Assembly: GCA_900315745.1 (NCBI GenBank)
Contig: ONAG01000005.1
Coordinates: 1 to 64,000 of the forward strand
Direction of reading: 5' to 3'
DNA: 64,000 nucleotides
Origin: an uncultured Prevotellaceae bacterium
GTDB lineage: Bacteria; Bacteroidota; Bacteroidia; Bacteroidales; Bacteroidaceae
The notes below the pieces were generated by a model. The model saw only the letters and a list, made by a program, of their open reading frames with translations. It had not been told where the DNA came from and ran no database searches. This document shows, piece after piece, positions 9,600-20,113 of this stretch (positions are counted from its first letter, which is position 1; each line of letters begins with the position of its first letter). Made by a program: the position numbers and the translations under genes.

Positions 9600-11894
9600 A
9601 TGCACAGACTAACCAAATTCTTTTTAGCTATAATGTTGCCTATCTTAGGCATGACGTCCATGTACGGTGCTCCCATCGGCTCATGGACGAGCTTTTTGGC
9701 ATATAGCAACATCACTGAGATAGAACCTGCTGGAAAGATGGTTTATGTGCTTAGTTCGAAAGGTCTGTTCTCATACAACAAGTCGGACAACAGCGTGCGG
9801 ACGTATGACAAGATGAATGCACTGAACGACTGCAACATCGCTCACATAGCTTATTGCAAGGCTGCAAAAAGACTCGTCATCGTGTATGAGAACCAAAACA
9901 TTGACCTGCTCGACGAGAAAGGGAATGTGCTGAGCATCTCCGACTATTACAACAAGTCGATGACGGTAGATAAAACCATCAACGAAGTGAAAATAGACGG
10001 AGAATATGCATTTCTATCCACTAATTTCGGCATCCTGAAAATTAATGTAAAAGCAGGGGAGATATCGGAGACTTATAATCTCGGACAAAAAATATACTCT
10101 ACTGTTACTTTCGACAACAAGACCTATGCCGCTTGTGGTGACAAGGGCATCTTGGTGTGCAACAACAATGACAACCTGCTCGACAAAAGCAACTGGAAAA
10201 AAGAAAGCAACATACCGGCAGAACATATATATAACTTCGACAACCAACTGATATCAGCAGTAAATGGGTCGATAAATGTGAAAAGCAACGGGGAATGGCA
10301 GAGAAAACATGAATTTTATTTCAAGACATGCAACCTCGCCAACAACCAACTGATTTTCTGGCAAGAACACTACATACTGATATTGCAAACAGGTGGACAG
10401 GTGTCGAACATCTACCAAGAGGACTTCGAATGCAAGGCTATAGCCTATGACGAAGAAAAGAAATGCTACTGGACAAACCAGAACGACCATAAGTTGCAGG
10501 CAATGACACTCGAAGACAATGTGTTCACCCCTACATTGGGAGACATAAAGCCCGACGGACCTAAATACAACTATTTCGGTGCCATGAAGTTTATCGACGG
10601 TACTCTATATACTTGTGGCGGCGGCTTCGACTCGTTTGCCGAACTCTTCAGGGAAGCCACCGTACAGACTTTCAAGGACGACGAATGGACCATCTACCAG
10701 GATGACATTAAAGAGACCGTGGGAAACCTGTTCCAAGACATGACTTGCCTCGACATAGACCCAAAGGACAAAAAACATGTGTTCGTGGGTGGACGCTCTG
10801 GTCTTTATGAATATGAGAATGGGAAATTCGTGAAATACTACACGCCAGAGAATAGTCCGTTGGGATATGCCACGAATGACCAAAGCCATGACTATGTGCT
10901 GACATTGGGAGTGAAATTTGACAATGAAGGTAACCTATGGTGCCTCAACAGCCAGAGCAAAGGCTCGTCACTCCTTGAATTGAAAAGCAATGGGGAATGG
11001 GAAAGCCATCATTCAGAAGAATTGATGGAGGGGGCAAGGAGCCTGTCGAACATGAAATGTATGATTCTTGACAGTAGAGGATACCTGTGGTTTACCAACA
11101 ACCACTGGAATGTGCCATCGTTCTACTGCTACAACCCAAAGACCGACGGCATGAACCACTACACTCAATTCGTGAATGAAGATGGTGCAAAACTGTCGCC
11201 CACGGGTGTGAGATGCATAGCAGAGGACAAACAAGGCAACATGTGGATAGGTACGAACGTAGGTCCGCTGATGTTGCCTGCCGCAGATCTTTCAAACGGT
11301 TCGAATGCTGTATTGCAACAGGTGAAGGTGCCACGCAATGACGGCACGAATTTCGCTGACTACCTCCTAAGTGGAGTTGACGTGACATGCATAGCCGTGG
11401 ATGGAGGTAACAGAAAATGGTTTGGCTCCAATGGCAATGGTGTCTATCTCATCAGCGCGGACAACATGCAGCAGGTGCAGCACTTCCTCACAACAAACAG
11501 CGAACTGCTCTCAGACAACATAGAGTCGATTGCCATCAATGACCAGACTGGAGAGGTGTTCATAGGTACCGACAACGGACTGTGCTCATATATGAGTGAC
11601 GCAAGCGCCACAAACGAAAGCATGAGCAAGGATAACGTATATGCCTATCCCAATCCCGTGAAACCCGACTATACCGGACTTATTACGGTGGTGGGACTGA
11701 CCATGGATGCCGATGTGAAGATTGTCACTGTGAGCGGCACTCTCGTGGCAGAGGGAAGAAGCAATGGAGGAACGTTCACTTGGGACGGATGCGACAGCAG
11801 CGGCCATCGCGTGGCTTCTGGGGTATATATGGTTCAAACTGCCACAAGCGAAGGAAACAAAGGCACCGTGTGCAAGATTGCCATCGTGAATTGA
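9600..11894 (+). CDS. porZ: PorZ-like two-propeller protein with a type IX secretion sorting domain
   Basis: A 764-residue secreted protein. Hydrophobic residues 6-22 form a signal peptide. Two beta-propeller regions follow: the first from about 30 to 330, the second with two-component-regulator-propeller repeats (VFVGGRSGLYEYENGKF, GNMWIGTNVGPLM, KWFGSNGNGVYL, GEVFIGTDNGLCSY). The last ~80 residues form a type IX sorting-like domain (YAYPNPVKPDYTG, ending GVYMVQTATSEG...CKIAIVN). This layout and length match PorZ (776 residues in Porphyromonas gingivalis), a surface component of the type IX system involved in A-LPS attachment. Symbol by architecture and length; other propeller proteins with this tail exist. 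It is the last gene before the DnaA-box gap. Confidence 0.75.
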   Translation: MHRLTKFFLAIMLPILGMTSMYGAPIGSWTSFLAYSNITEIEPAGKMVYVLSSKGLFSYNKSDNSVRTYDKMNALNDCNIAHIAYCKAAKRLVIVYENQNIDLLDEKGNVLSISDYYNKSMTVDKTINEVKIDGEYAFLSTNFGILKINVKAGEISETYNLGQKIYSTVTFDNKTYAACGDKGILVCNNNDNLLDKSNWKKESNIPAEHIYNFDNQLISAVNGSINVKSNGEWQRKHEFYFKTCNLANNQLIFWQEHYILILQTGGQVSNIYQEDFECKAIAYDEEKKCYWTNQNDHKLQAMTLEDNVFTPTLGDIKPDGPKYNYFGAMKFIDGTLYTCGGGFDSFAELFREATVQTFKDDEWTIYQDDIKETVGNLFQDMTCLDIDPKDKKHVFVGGRSGLYEYENGKFVKYYTPENSPLGYATNDQSHDYVLTLGVKFDNEGNLWCLNSQSKGSSLLELKSNGEWESHHSEELMEGARSLSNMKCMILDSRGYLWFTNNHWNVPSFYCYNPKTDGMNHYTQFVNEDGAKLSPTGVRCIAEDKQGNMWIGTNVGPLMLPAADLSNGSNAVLQQVKVPRNDGTNFADYLLSGVDVTCIAVDGGNRKWFGSNGNGVYLISADNMQQVQHFLTTNSELLSDNIESIAINDQTGEVFIGTDNGLCSYMSDASATNESMSKDNVYAYPNPVKPDYTGLITVVGLTMDADVKIVTVSGTLVAEGRSNGGTFTWDGCDSSGHRVASGVYMVQTATSEGNKGTVCKIAIVN

Positions 11895-12264
11895 AATTGG
11901 ATTGCAATCGAAAATACTACTTATTCACATTTGGGACTTGTTATTCTCATATTTATTTTTTTAAAGTTTTAAATTTTAAAAGAATATATATGATGATGAT
12001 GTAGTATGGAAAAGTGGATAAGTTGGGTAAAAAAGCATGATTCCCTACTTTTGAAAGTTATGAAATTATATCAACACTATATTGTGCATAATAAAATACT
12101 GAAAAACAAATGATTATACGGTTATTCACAATAATTGAAAGTGGTGGATATCACGGTGTGGATAAGTTGGGCATGACAATGACTGTGGAAAACATTTGGG
12201 ATAAAGAGTTGAAAACCGATACGATTATTAACCGATGTTGATTTATCCAAAACAAAAACACAGT

Positions 12265-12296
12265 AAGTGTGGATAAGTTTGAAGTTATCCACACTT
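12265..12296. other. Inverted pair of perfect DnaA boxes (12-bp arms)
   Basis: The arms AAGTGTGGATAA (12265-12276) and TTATCCACACTT (12285-12296) are perfect complements separated by 8 bp. Each contains an exact DnaA box. The right arm is followed by TTT, so the element could also fold as a terminator-like RNA hairpin for readthrough from the left. Confidence 0.75.
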
Positions 12297-12395
12297 TTTC
12301 AACAATGTTTTCTACAATTAGTGTGAATAAGCATGATAGTTGTCATTAATATTGGAAAAACTATGTTCCAAGAAATCATAAAAACATCGTTTAAT

Positions 12396-12426
12396 TTTGA
12401 ACATCTACTTATTTTCATTAATTTTG
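12396..12426 (+). promoter_or_regulatory. Bacteroidetes promoter for mutS
   Basis: TTTG at 12396-12399, a 19-bp spacer and TAATTTTG at 12419-12426 match the TTTG-N19-21-TAnnTTTG consensus. The -7 element ends 34 bp before the mutS ATG. It lies at the right edge of the DnaA-box gap. Confidence 0.7.
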
Positions 12427-12460
12427 CCCATTTGAAGAACTAAAGGAAACATCCCAATAC

Positions 12461-15088
12461 ATGGCAAAGAAAGAAAAAGGCTTGACACCAATGATGCAGC
12501 AGTTTTTCACGCTGAAGGCAAAGCATCCCGATGCGCTGATGCTGTTCAGGTGTGGCGATTTCTATGAGACATATTGCGAGGATGCCATAGCAGCATCGAA
12601 GATTCTCGGCATCACACTGACAAAGAGAAACAATGGCGGACAGACCGCTGCCACAGAAATGGCAGGGTTCCCTCACCATGCCCTCGACACTTACCTGCCA
12701 AAACTGATAAGGGCTGGACGGAGAGTGGCAATATGCGACCAACTGGAAGATCCCAAGTTGACAAAGACATTGGTGAAAAGGGGCATCACCGAACTGGTGA
12801 CACCTGGTGTGGCAATGGGCGACAATGTGCTCAACTACAAAGAAAACAACTTCCTCGCTGCCGTGCATTTCGGGAAGGCGGCTTGTGGCGTGGCATTCCT
12901 CGACATTTCTACGGGTGAATTCCTCACTGGCGAAGGCACATACGACTACGTGGAGAAGCTGATAAGCAATTTCCAACCTAAAGAGGTGCTTTATGACCGT
13001 AGCAGGAAGAATGACTTCGAGAAATATTTCGGAACGAAGAATTGTGTCTTTGAATTGGACGACTGGGTGTTCACCGAACAAACGGCTCGCCCCAAGTTGC
13101 TTAAGCATTTCAATACAACGACACTAAAGGGATTTGGAGTAGATCATCTTGTGAACGGTGTGGTGGCTGCAGGAGCAATATTGCAGTATCTGGAACTGAC
13201 ACAGCACACTCAGATAGGACACATAACCTCAATATCGCGGATAGAAGAGGACAAATATGTAAGACTCGACAAGTTCACCATACGCTCATTGGAACTCATC
13301 GGCACCATGCATGACGAAGGCTCGTCGCTGCTGAGTGTCATCGACAAGACCATCACAGCCATGGGAGGCAGAATGTTAAGAAGATGGGTGATTTTCCCTC
13401 TGAAAGACGAAAAACCCATCAATGAACGTCTCGACATAGTGGAGTATTTCTATCGTAACCCGGATTTCCGTCAGTGCGTGGATGAACAGTTGCATCTGAT
13501 AAGCGACCTGGAACGCATCATTTCAAAAGTGGCAGTGGGAAGGGTGTCGCCACGTGAAATAGTGCAATTGAAAGTGGCTTTGCAGGCAATAGAACCTATC
13601 AAGACGGCTTGCATGAACGCCGACAACGAAACACTGAAACGTCTTGGTGAACAGATAAATCTCTGCAGGTCGATACGCGACCGCATAGCACGAGAGGTGA
13701 AAAATGACTCGCCATTGCAAGTAAACAAGGGTAATGTGATAAAAGATGGCGTGAATGAAGAGCTCGATGAACTGCGCAACATTGCTTACCATGGTAAGGA
13801 ATATCTGCTGAAACTGCAGGAGCGTGAGGCTGCCGCCACTGGCATTTCCTCTTTGAAGATAGGCTACAACAACGTCTTTGGATATTACCTTGAAGTGCGC
13901 AACACCTACAAGGATAATGTGCCGCCAGAATGGGTTAGAAAGCAGACTCTTGCACAGGCAGAGAGGTATATAACTCAGGAACTGAAGGAATATGAGGATA
14001 AAATCCTCGGTGCTGAAGACAAGATATTGGCGTTGGAGACAAGACTGTTCAATGAACTGGTGATGGCTGTGCAAGAATATATCCCTGCCATACAGATAGA
14101 CGCCAACTTGGTGGCACGGTTGGACTGCCTGCTGTCGTTTGCATCGGTGTCTGAGGAAAACAGATACATACGTCCCGCCATCGACCAGACGGAAATAATA
14201 GACATAAAACAGGGCAGGCATCCTGTAATAGAAAAACAACTGCCTTTAGGAGAAAAATATGTGCCAAACGACATATTGCTCGACAATGAGCGACAACAAA
14301 TAATAATCATCACAGGACCTAACATGGCGGGAAAGTCGGCATTGCTGAGACAGACTGCCTTGATAGTGCTGCTGGCACAGATAGGGTGTTTCGTGCCGGC
14401 AGAGAGCGCGCAAATAGGACTGGTGGACAAGATTTTCACACGTGTGGGAGCATCCGACAACATTTCCGTGGGTGAGTCCACATTCATGGTGGAAATGACA
14501 GAGGCTGCCAACATACTCAACAATGTGTCGCCAAAGTCGCTTGTCCTCTTCGATGAACTGGGTCGTGGCACGTCCACCTACGATGGCATTTCGATAGCTT
14601 GGGCGATAGTGGAATACTTGCACGAGCATGACAGGGCAAAGGCTCGCACTCTCTTTGCCACGCATTATCACGAACTGAATGAGATGGAAAAGAACTTCTC
14701 ACGCATAAAGAACTATAATGTCAGTGTGAAGGAAGTGGATAACAAGGTGATATTCCTGAGGAAGTTGATGAGGGGAGGGTCTGAACACTCTTTTGGTATC
14801 CATGTAGCAGAAATCTCTGGCATGCCCAAGAGCATCGTACGAAGGGCAAACGTGATATTGAAACAGTTGGAGGCGGAAAGCAGCAACATGGGTGGAGTGA
14901 GCAAACCGTCGGCACAGGCAATAGGCAGGTCGCGCGAGGGAATGCAGTTGAGCTTCTTCCAACTCGACGACCCTGTTTTGTGTCAGGTACGCGACGAGAT
15001 ATTGGGTTTGGACATAAACAATCTCACGCCAGTGGAGGCACTCAACAAACTGAACGAAATAAAGAAGATTGTAAGTGGAAGGTCGTGA
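12461..15088 (+). CDS. mutS: DNA mismatch repair protein MutS
   Basis: An 875-residue mismatch sensor ATPase that binds mispairs and recruits MutL. The mismatch-reading loop is [10 protein letters not shown] (about 28-37) with the Phe-x-Glu of MutS1. The ABC-type ATPase has Walker [12 protein letters not shown] (about 620-630), the signature region [13 protein letters not shown] and Walker [15 protein letters not shown] (about 695-708). The His switch follows in [12 protein letters not shown]. The start follows a consensus promoter. The gene is convergent with lgt. Its coding strand is clearly richer in G than in C, unlike the same-strand genes to its left. Confidence 0.97.
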   Translation: MAKKEKGLTPMMQQFFTLKAKHPDALMLFRCGDFYETYCEDAIAASKILGITLTKRNNGGQTAATEMAGFPHHALDTYLPKLIRAGRRVAICDQLEDPKLTKTLVKRGITELVTPGVAMGDNVLNYKENNFLAAVHFGKAACGVAFLDISTGEFLTGEGTYDYVEKLISNFQPKEVLYDRSRKNDFEKYFGTKNCVFELDDWVFTEQTARPKLLKHFNTTTLKGFGVDHLVNGVVAAGAILQYLELTQHTQIGHITSISRIEEDKYVRLDKFTIRSLELIGTMHDEGSSLLSVIDKTITAMGGRMLRRWVIFPLKDEKPINERLDIVEYFYRNPDFRQCVDEQLHLISDLERIISKVAVGRVSPREIVQLKVALQAIEPIKTACMNADNETLKRLGEQINLCRSIRDRIAREVKNDSPLQVNKGNVIKDGVNEELDELRNIAYHGKEYLLKLQEREAAATGISSLKIGYNNVFGYYLEVRNTYKDNVPPEWVRKQTLAQAERYITQELKEYEDKILGAEDKILALETRLFNELVMAVQEYIPAIQIDANLVARLDCLLSFASVSEENRYIRPAIDQTEIIDIKQGRHPVIEKQLPLGEKYVPNDILLDNERQQIIIITGPNMAGKSALLRQTALIVLLAQIGCFVPAESAQIGLVDKIFTRVGASDNISVGESTFMVEMTEAANILNNVSPKSLVLFDELGRGTSTYDGISIAWAIVEYLHEHDRAKARTLFATHYHELNEMEKNFSRIKNYNVSVKEVDNKVIFLRKLMRGGSEHSFGIHVAEISGMPKSIVRRANVILKQLEAESSNMGGVSKPSAQAIGRSREGMQLSFFQLDDPVLCQVRDEILGLDINNLTPVEALNKLNEIKKIVSGRS

Positions 15089-15116
15089 GTGCTCATCGAC
15101 AAAATTAACAATCGCC

Positions 15117-15959
15117 CTACCCTATCTTTTTCATCCATTTGCCTCCTATCATGCAGAGGATGCCAATGATGATGAATGGTATGCTGAGAAGTTGGCCCAT
15201 GTCAAAGAACATGCCTTCCTCAAAATCCACTTGGTTGACCTTTGTAAATTCTATGAAGAAACGGGCAGTGAAGATAAGCGTGAGACACAGTCCGAAAAAG
15301 AAACCTGTACCGGTCTTTCTCGGCCATTTGCGATAGAAAGCCCATCCCACAAAGAAGAATATTAGATAGACAATGGCTTCGTAGAGTTGTCCGGGATGTC
15401 GTGGCATGTCATCTACTTGCTTGAAGATGAAAGCCCATGGCACATCGGTAACCTTGCCTATTATTTCCGAGTTCATGAGGTTGCCCAAACGTATGCAGCA
15501 GGCTGTGATGGGCGTGGCAATGGCTATGAAGTCGAGCACTGTCCATAGTCCAACCTTATTTCGCCGACAATAGATGAATAGCGCTATCATAAGTCCGAGG
15601 GTGCCGCCATGTGATGCGAGACCCTCATAGCCGGTGAACACCCATGAGCCGTCGTTCATCTTGTGTATTGGCAGAAACATCTCTATGATGTGCGTGCCAC
15701 TGCTGAGAAAATAGCCTGGCTCATAGAACAGGCAATGACCTAATCGTGCTCCAATGAGTATGCCAAGGAAACAGTAGATGAAGAGTGGGTCGAACAGTTC
15801 GTCCTTTATGCCTTTGTCCTTGTAAAGTTTTTTTACAATAAAATAGGCAAGAACCAAACCTATCAACCAGAAAAACGAATACCATCTGAGTTGGAAAAAT
15901 CCCAAGTCGATAGCTATGTTGGGATTCCATGAGATGTATGTCAAGTGATTCATTGGCAT
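15117..15959 (-). CDS. lgt: Prolipoprotein diacylglyceryl transferase
   Basis: A 280-residue inner-membrane enzyme that transfers diacylglycerol from phosphatidylglycerol to the lipobox Cys of prolipoproteins. Several transmembrane helices are visible ([43 protein letters not shown]). The Lgt signature is seen as [12 protein letters not shown], the SHGG motif in [11 protein letters not shown], and [12 protein letters not shown]. Met3 is an alternative start. Its substrates here include the lipoproteins at 2361 and 45869. It is 17 bp downstream of ychF, with which it probably shares a transcript. Confidence 0.95.
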   Translation of the reverse strand: MPMNHLTYISWNPNIAIDLGFFQLRWYSFFWLIGLVLAYFIVKKLYKDKGIKDELFDPLFIYCFLGILIGARLGHCLFYEPGYFLSSGTHIIEMFLPIHKMNDGSWVFTGYEGLASHGGTLGLMIALFIYCRRNKVGLWTVLDFIAIATPITACCIRLGNLMNSEIIGKVTDVPWAFIFKQVDDMPRHPGQLYEAIVYLIFFFVGWAFYRKWPRKTGTGFFFGLCLTLIFTARFFIEFTKVNQVDFEEGMFFDMGQLLSIPFIIIGILCMIGGKWMKKIG

Positions 15960-15976
15960 ATTATTGAAAATGAGTC

Positions 15977-17077
15977 TTATACGTTGAAACGGAAGTGCAT
16001 GATGTCACCATCTTGCACCACGTAGTCCTTGCCTTCGATGCCCATCTTGCCGGCTTCCCTGACAGCAGCCTCGGAGCCATATTGTATATAGTCGTCGTAT
16101 TTGATGACTTCAGCCCTGATGAATCCTTTCTCGAAGTCGGTGTGTATCACTCCTGCGCACTGGGGTGCTTTCCATCCCTTGTGATATGTCCAGGCTTTCA
16201 CTTCCATCTCTCCCGCCGTGATGAATGTTTCGAGGTTGAGAAGGGAATATGCTTTTTTTATGAGTCTGTTGACACCGCTTTCTTCCAGACCGAGTTCATC
16301 GAGGAACATCTTCTTGTCTTCATAACTCTCAAAACTGGCTATGTCCTCTTCTGTCTTGGCGGCTATCACCAACACTTCGGCACCTTCCTGCAAGGCTGCC
16401 TGCTCCACTTTTTTGGAGTATTCGTTGCCGTCCTTTGCACTCGACTCATCGACGTTGCAAACATAGAGCACTGGCTTGGCGGTGAGCAGGAAGAGGTCGT
16501 GTGCCACCTGTTGCTCTTCCTTGCTGTCGAAGCTAACCAAACGCGCATTCTGTCCTTTCTCAAGAACCTCCTTGTAGGCTTCGAGCACCTTTACTTCAAT
16601 CTTTGCATCCTTGTTGCCTACAGAGGCTGCCTTTTGTTGTTTTGCCAGTCTGCTCTCTATGGTCTCTAAGTCTTTCAGTTGCAGTTCGGTGTCTATGATC
16701 TCCTTGTCGCGAATGGGGTCTATCGTACCATCAACATGCGTGATGTTGTCGTCGTCGAAGCAGCGCAGTACGTGGATGATGGCGTCGGTCTCACGAATGT
16801 TGCCGAGGAATTTGTTGCCTAACCCCTCCCCTTTCGAGGCTCCTTTCACCAGTCCGGCGATATCTACTATCTCGCATGTGGCGGGCACTATACGTCCTGG
16901 ATGGACGAGTTCTGCCAATCGGTTGAGTCTTTCATCGGGCACGGTGATGACACCCACGTTGGGTTCAATGGTGCAAAAAGGGAAATTGGCTGCCTGTGCC
17001 TTTGCGCTTGACAGGCAATTGAACAAAGTGGACTTGCCCACATTGGGAAGTCCCACAATACCGCATTTTAATGCCAT
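15977..17077 (-). CDS. ychF: Ribosome-binding ATPase YchF (Obg-like)
   Basis: A 366-residue P-loop protein of the Obg/HflX group that in fact prefers ATP and binds the 70S ribosome. G1 is GLPNVGKST (about 8-16), G3 is [17 protein letters not shown]. In place of a clean GTP-type NKxD it has YVCNVDESS, as usual for YchF. The C-terminal TGS-like domain ends ...[19 protein letters not shown] matching promoter lies 30-60 bp upstream. Confidence 0.95.
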   Translation of the reverse strand: MALKCGIVGLPNVGKSTLFNCLSSAKAQAANFPFCTIEPNVGVITVPDERLNRLAELVHPGRIVPATCEIVDIAGLVKGASKGEGLGNKFLGNIRETDAIIHVLRCFDDDNITHVDGTIDPIRDKEIIDTELQLKDLETIESRLAKQQKAASVGNKDAKIEVKVLEAYKEVLEKGQNARLVSFDSKEEQQVAHDLFLLTAKPVLYVCNVDESSAKDGNEYSKKVEQAALQEGAEVLVIAAKTEEDIASFESYEDKKMFLDELGLEESGVNRLIKKAYSLLNLETFITAGEMEVKAWTYHKGWKAPQCAGVIHTDFEKGFIRAEVIKYDDYIQYGSEAAVREAGKMGIEGKDYVVQDGDIMHFRFNV

Positions 17078-17106
17078 TTGTAAAAATTCTTATTTTTATT
17101 GATGTG

Positions 17107-17137
17107 CAAAGTTACGAAAAATCGAGAGCAGAACAAA
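17107..17137 (-). promoter_or_regulatory. Bacteroidetes promoter for ychF-lgt
   Basis: On the minus strand TTTG (complement of 17134-17137), a 19-bp spacer and TAACTTTG (complement of 17107-17114) match the consensus. The -7 element ends 29 bp before the ychF start at 17077. Confidence 0.7.
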
Positions 17138-17228
17138 AGAAACTCGTTTCTTTTTTATGCCGAGATGGAGTAACTTAGGCTTAACAGCCAAAGTTATACG
17201 AAAAATATAAGTTATAGCAGATGCTTTG

Positions 17229-19994
17229 TCAATGAGCTTCGAGCCAGTTACTCCCCCACCCTGCGTCGGCGATGAGAGGCACTTTCAGCGAATAGGCATT
17301 TTGCATCTCCTGCATTACTATTCTCTCAACCATTTCCTTCTCTTCTGGATAGACGGTGAAGTTGAGTTCGTCATGAACTTGCAGTATCATTTTCGACTTG
17401 ACATGTTCTTTCTGGAACCTTTCATATATCCGTATCATTGCCACCTTGATGATGTCGGCTGCCGACCCTTGTATTGGTGCGTTGATGGCATTTCGCTCGG
17501 CGAATCCCCTTACAGTGGCGTTTCTGCTATTGATGTCGGGCAGGTATCTTCTACGTTTGAAGAAGGTCTCCACATATCCTTTTTCTCGTGCCACCTCCTT
17601 GCATTTCTCCATGTATTCCTTCACTTTCGGGAACGTTTCAAAATACCCATCGATGAGTTGCCGTGCTTCAGCCCTGTCTATTTCCAGTCGTTCTGCTAAT
17701 CCGAAGACCGTGATGCCGTAGATGATGCCGAAATTGGCTCGTTTTGCCTTCCTTCGCTGGTCGGATGTCACATTGTCGATGTCTTCCTTGTAGATGTTGG
17801 CGGCAGTGGCGGCGTGTATGTCGTGTCCTTCGTTGAACGCCCTTATCATGTTTTCGTCATCACTGAGATGTGCCATCACACGCAGTTCTATCTGACTGTA
17901 GTCAGCGGAATAGAACAAACATCCTGGTTCGGGGATGAATGCCTTTCTGATTTCCTTTCCGTCCTCGCCTCTTACGGGGATGTTCTGCAGGTTTGGGTCA
18001 CTTGACGATAGTCGTCCGGTGGCGGTCACTGTCTGATTGAACGAAGTGTGTATGTGTCCGGTTTTCGGATTTATCAGTGTGGGGAGGGTGTCGATATATG
18101 TGCCGAGGAGTTTTTTGAGTCCTCGGTGGGCAAGTATTTTCTCTACTATTTCGTGCTTACCTTTGAGTGTCTGCAACACCTCTTCGGAAGTGACGTATTG
18201 TCCTGTCTTTGTCTTTTTAGGCTTGTCAATGACATGCAGTTTGTCGAAGAGTATCTCTCCCACCTGCTTTGGTGATGCTATGTTGAATCTTTCGCCTGCG
18301 AGTTCGTAAATTCTCTCTTCTATGTCGTGCATCCTCTGTGTGAAGGCGCGTGATGTCTCGGCGAGGGATTGTGTGTCGATGCGGACTCCTGTGCGTTCCA
18401 TGTCAGCGAGCACCCTGACGAGCGGCATCTCGATGTCGTGGAAGAGATCTTGTGCCCCCACCTCTATGAGTTTTGGTTCGAGCACGTTTTTTAGTTTCAG
18501 TGTCACGTCGGCATCTTCTGCTGCATATTCATAGATTTGTGACGGCAGGAGCTCTCGCATGTTCTTTTGGTTCTTCCCTTTCGGCCCTATCAGTTCGTCG
18601 ATATGTATTGTTTTGTAGTTTAGGTATGCTTCCGCCATGAAGTCCATGTTGTGTCGCCATTCCGGCTGTATGAGGTAATGTGCCACCATGGTATCCCATA
18701 ATTCTCCATTGAGGTCTATTCCGTAGTTAGCGAGCACCTGCAGGTCGTATTTTATGTTTTGTCCTATCTTCAGGATTTTCGGATTTTCATATAGTGGTTT
18801 GAAAATATCGACTATTTCTTGAGCTTGTGTCCTTTCTGTTGGCACTGGCACATAAAAAGCTTGGTTTTCCTTGACAGAGAAGCTCAGTCCCACCAGTTCG
18901 GCTTCCATTGGCGAGGTGGATGTGGTCTCTGTATCTAAACTTAAAAAATCGTTTGTCAACAAAAAATCACGTAATTTTATTATATCTTCTTTGTTTTCAA
19001 TAAGTTGATAATCGTGTTTTATTGTTTTAAGGCTTTCAAAATTCGATTTTTTTTCAGTTTCTTGGTCGTCGGTTGGAAAAATTGAAAACAAATCGAGTTG
19101 CTGAGGCTCCTTTTTAACATTTTTTTGAGTTTTGGGTATGAGTTTGCTTGCGAGGCTTTTCATCTCAAGTTCTTCGAGAATTTTGGCGAGTTTGGTTTCG
19201 TCGGGTTCTTTTCTCTTGAGTTCTTCGAGTTGCAGTTTGATGGGAACGTCAGTTTTTATTGTTGCGAGGAACTTCGACATTTTTATGTCTTCCACATGGT
19301 CTTCGAGTTTTTTCCTCAGCGCCCCTTTCACCTTGTCGGTGTTTTGGATGATGTTCTCCACAGTGCCGAATTCGGAGATGAGTTTTGCAGCTGTCTTCTC
19401 CCCCACCCCAGGACATCCTGGGAAGTTGTCGGCTGAGTCGCCCATGAGCGCAAGCAAGTCGATGACTTGCAATGGATTGTTGATGCCATATTTCTCATTC
19501 ACCTCCTTTTCACCCATCACTTCGTATCCACCACCATGTCTTGGCCTGTATATCTTCACATTTGGAGCTACGAGTTGACCATAGTCCTTGTCGGGTGTAA
19601 GCATGTATGTTTCCAGTTGCAGGTCTTTTGCTTGCTGTGCCAATGTGCCAATGACGTCGTCGGCTTCATACCCGTCGTGGATGAGGACAGGAATGTGCAT
19701 GGCTTGCAATATTTGCTGGATGATGGGAACTGCCAAGGTGATGTCTTCGGGTGTTTTCTGTCGCTGTGCCTTGTATTCAGGAAAGGCATCACTTCGGAAT
19801 GTTGGTCCGTGAGGGTCGAAAGCCACACCGATGTATGTTGGATTTTCCTTGGTTAGTATCTCGTGCAGGGTATTGCAGAATCCCAAAATGGCGGATGTGT
19901 TGAGACCTTTGGAATTGAATCTTGGGTTTTTGATGAAGGCATAATAGGCTCTATAAATGAGCGCATACGCATCTAAAAGGAATAATTTGTCCAT
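17229..19994 (-). CDS. polA: DNA polymerase I
   Basis: A 921-residue repair and Okazaki-fragment polymerase with all three domains. The 5'-3' exonuclease starts MDKLFLLDAYALIYRAYYAF and continues with DHGPTFR-like and GDSADNFPGCPGVGEKTA segments. The 3'-5' exonuclease keeps DTE (about 352, FLSLDTETTS) and the later YAAEDADVT, so proofreading looks intact. Polymerase motifs are DYSQIELRVMAH (about 697), RRKAKRANFGIIYG and QVHDELN (about 871-877). It is divergent from the prenyl synthase gene. Confidence 0.97.
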   Translation of the reverse strand: MDKLFLLDAYALIYRAYYAFIKNPRFNSKGLNTSAILGFCNTLHEILTKENPTYIGVAFDPHGPTFRSDAFPEYKAQRQKTPEDITLAVPIIQQILQAMHIPVLIHDGYEADDVIGTLAQQAKDLQLETYMLTPDKDYGQLVAPNVKIYRPRHGGGYEVMGEKEVNEKYGINNPLQVIDLLALMGDSADNFPGCPGVGEKTAAKLISEFGTVENIIQNTDKVKGALRKKLEDHVEDIKMSKFLATIKTDVPIKLQLEELKRKEPDETKLAKILEELEMKSLASKLIPKTQKNVKKEPQQLDLFSIFPTDDQETEKKSNFESLKTIKHDYQLIENKEDIIKLRDFLLTNDFLSLDTETTSTSPMEAELVGLSFSVKENQAFYVPVPTERTQAQEIVDIFKPLYENPKILKIGQNIKYDLQVLANYGIDLNGELWDTMVAHYLIQPEWRHNMDFMAEAYLNYKTIHIDELIGPKGKNQKNMRELLPSQIYEYAAEDADVTLKLKNVLEPKLIEVGAQDLFHDIEMPLVRVLADMERTGVRIDTQSLAETSRAFTQRMHDIEERIYELAGERFNIASPKQVGEILFDKLHVIDKPKKTKTGQYVTSEEVLQTLKGKHEIVEKILAHRGLKKLLGTYIDTLPTLINPKTGHIHTSFNQTVTATGRLSSSDPNLQNIPVRGEDGKEIRKAFIPEPGCLFYSADYSQIELRVMAHLSDDENMIRAFNEGHDIHAATAANIYKEDIDNVTSDQRRKAKRANFGIIYGITVFGLAERLEIDRAEARQLIDGYFETFPKVKEYMEKCKEVAREKGYVETFFKRRRYLPDINSRNATVRGFAERNAINAPIQGSAADIIKVAMIRIYERFQKEHVKSKMILQVHDELNFTVYPEEKEMVERIVMQEMQNAYSLKVPLIADAGWGSNWLEAH

Positions 19995-20064
19995 TGCAAG
20001 AATGTATTATCTTATTTTTAATCACCTACTTGGTTGAAAATTCTGCGTAAAATTACTAATATTT

Positions 20065-20097
20065 TTTGGATTATTCCGAAAGAAAAGCTTAATTTTG
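20065..20097 (+). promoter_or_regulatory. Bacteroidetes promoter for the polyprenyl synthetase gene
   Basis: TTTG at 20065-20068, a 21-bp spacer and TAATTTTG at 20090-20097 match the consensus. The -7 element ends 16 bp before the ATG at 20114, implying a very short leader. Confidence 0.65.
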
Positions 20098-20113
20098 TAT
20101 CAAAATTCAGCAC

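Larger units (their letters stand above)
11895..12460. other. oriC: Candidate chromosomal replication origin (oriC): DnaA-box cluster
   Basis: This 566-bp non-coding gap holds three exact DnaA boxes (TTATCCACA or its complement) at 12157-12165, 12268-12276 and 12285-12293. Five more with one mismatch lie at 11921-11929, 12013-12021, 12122-12130, 12243-12251 and 12322-12330. An almost pure A/T stretch at about 11950-11993, followed by a TGATGATGATG run, could be the unwinding element. The boxes occur in both orientations. The + strand becomes clearly G-richer in mutS than in the + strand genes to the left. Four parS-type sites flank it within 6-14 kb. dnaA itself is not nearby, which is common in this phylum. 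Position is inferred from sequence only. Confidence 0.75.

Noticed and set aside
11990..12005. DnaA-trio motif in the TGATGATGATG run
   Set aside because: The triplets read GAT in the 5'-3' direction; the known trios read GAT in the 3'-5' direction. I do not claim a trio.
13550..13565. Further parS sites at CACGTG words (also near 7195, 51107 and 54257)
   Set aside because: Each matches the 16-base consensus at only about 11 positions or fewer, against 15-16 for the accepted four.
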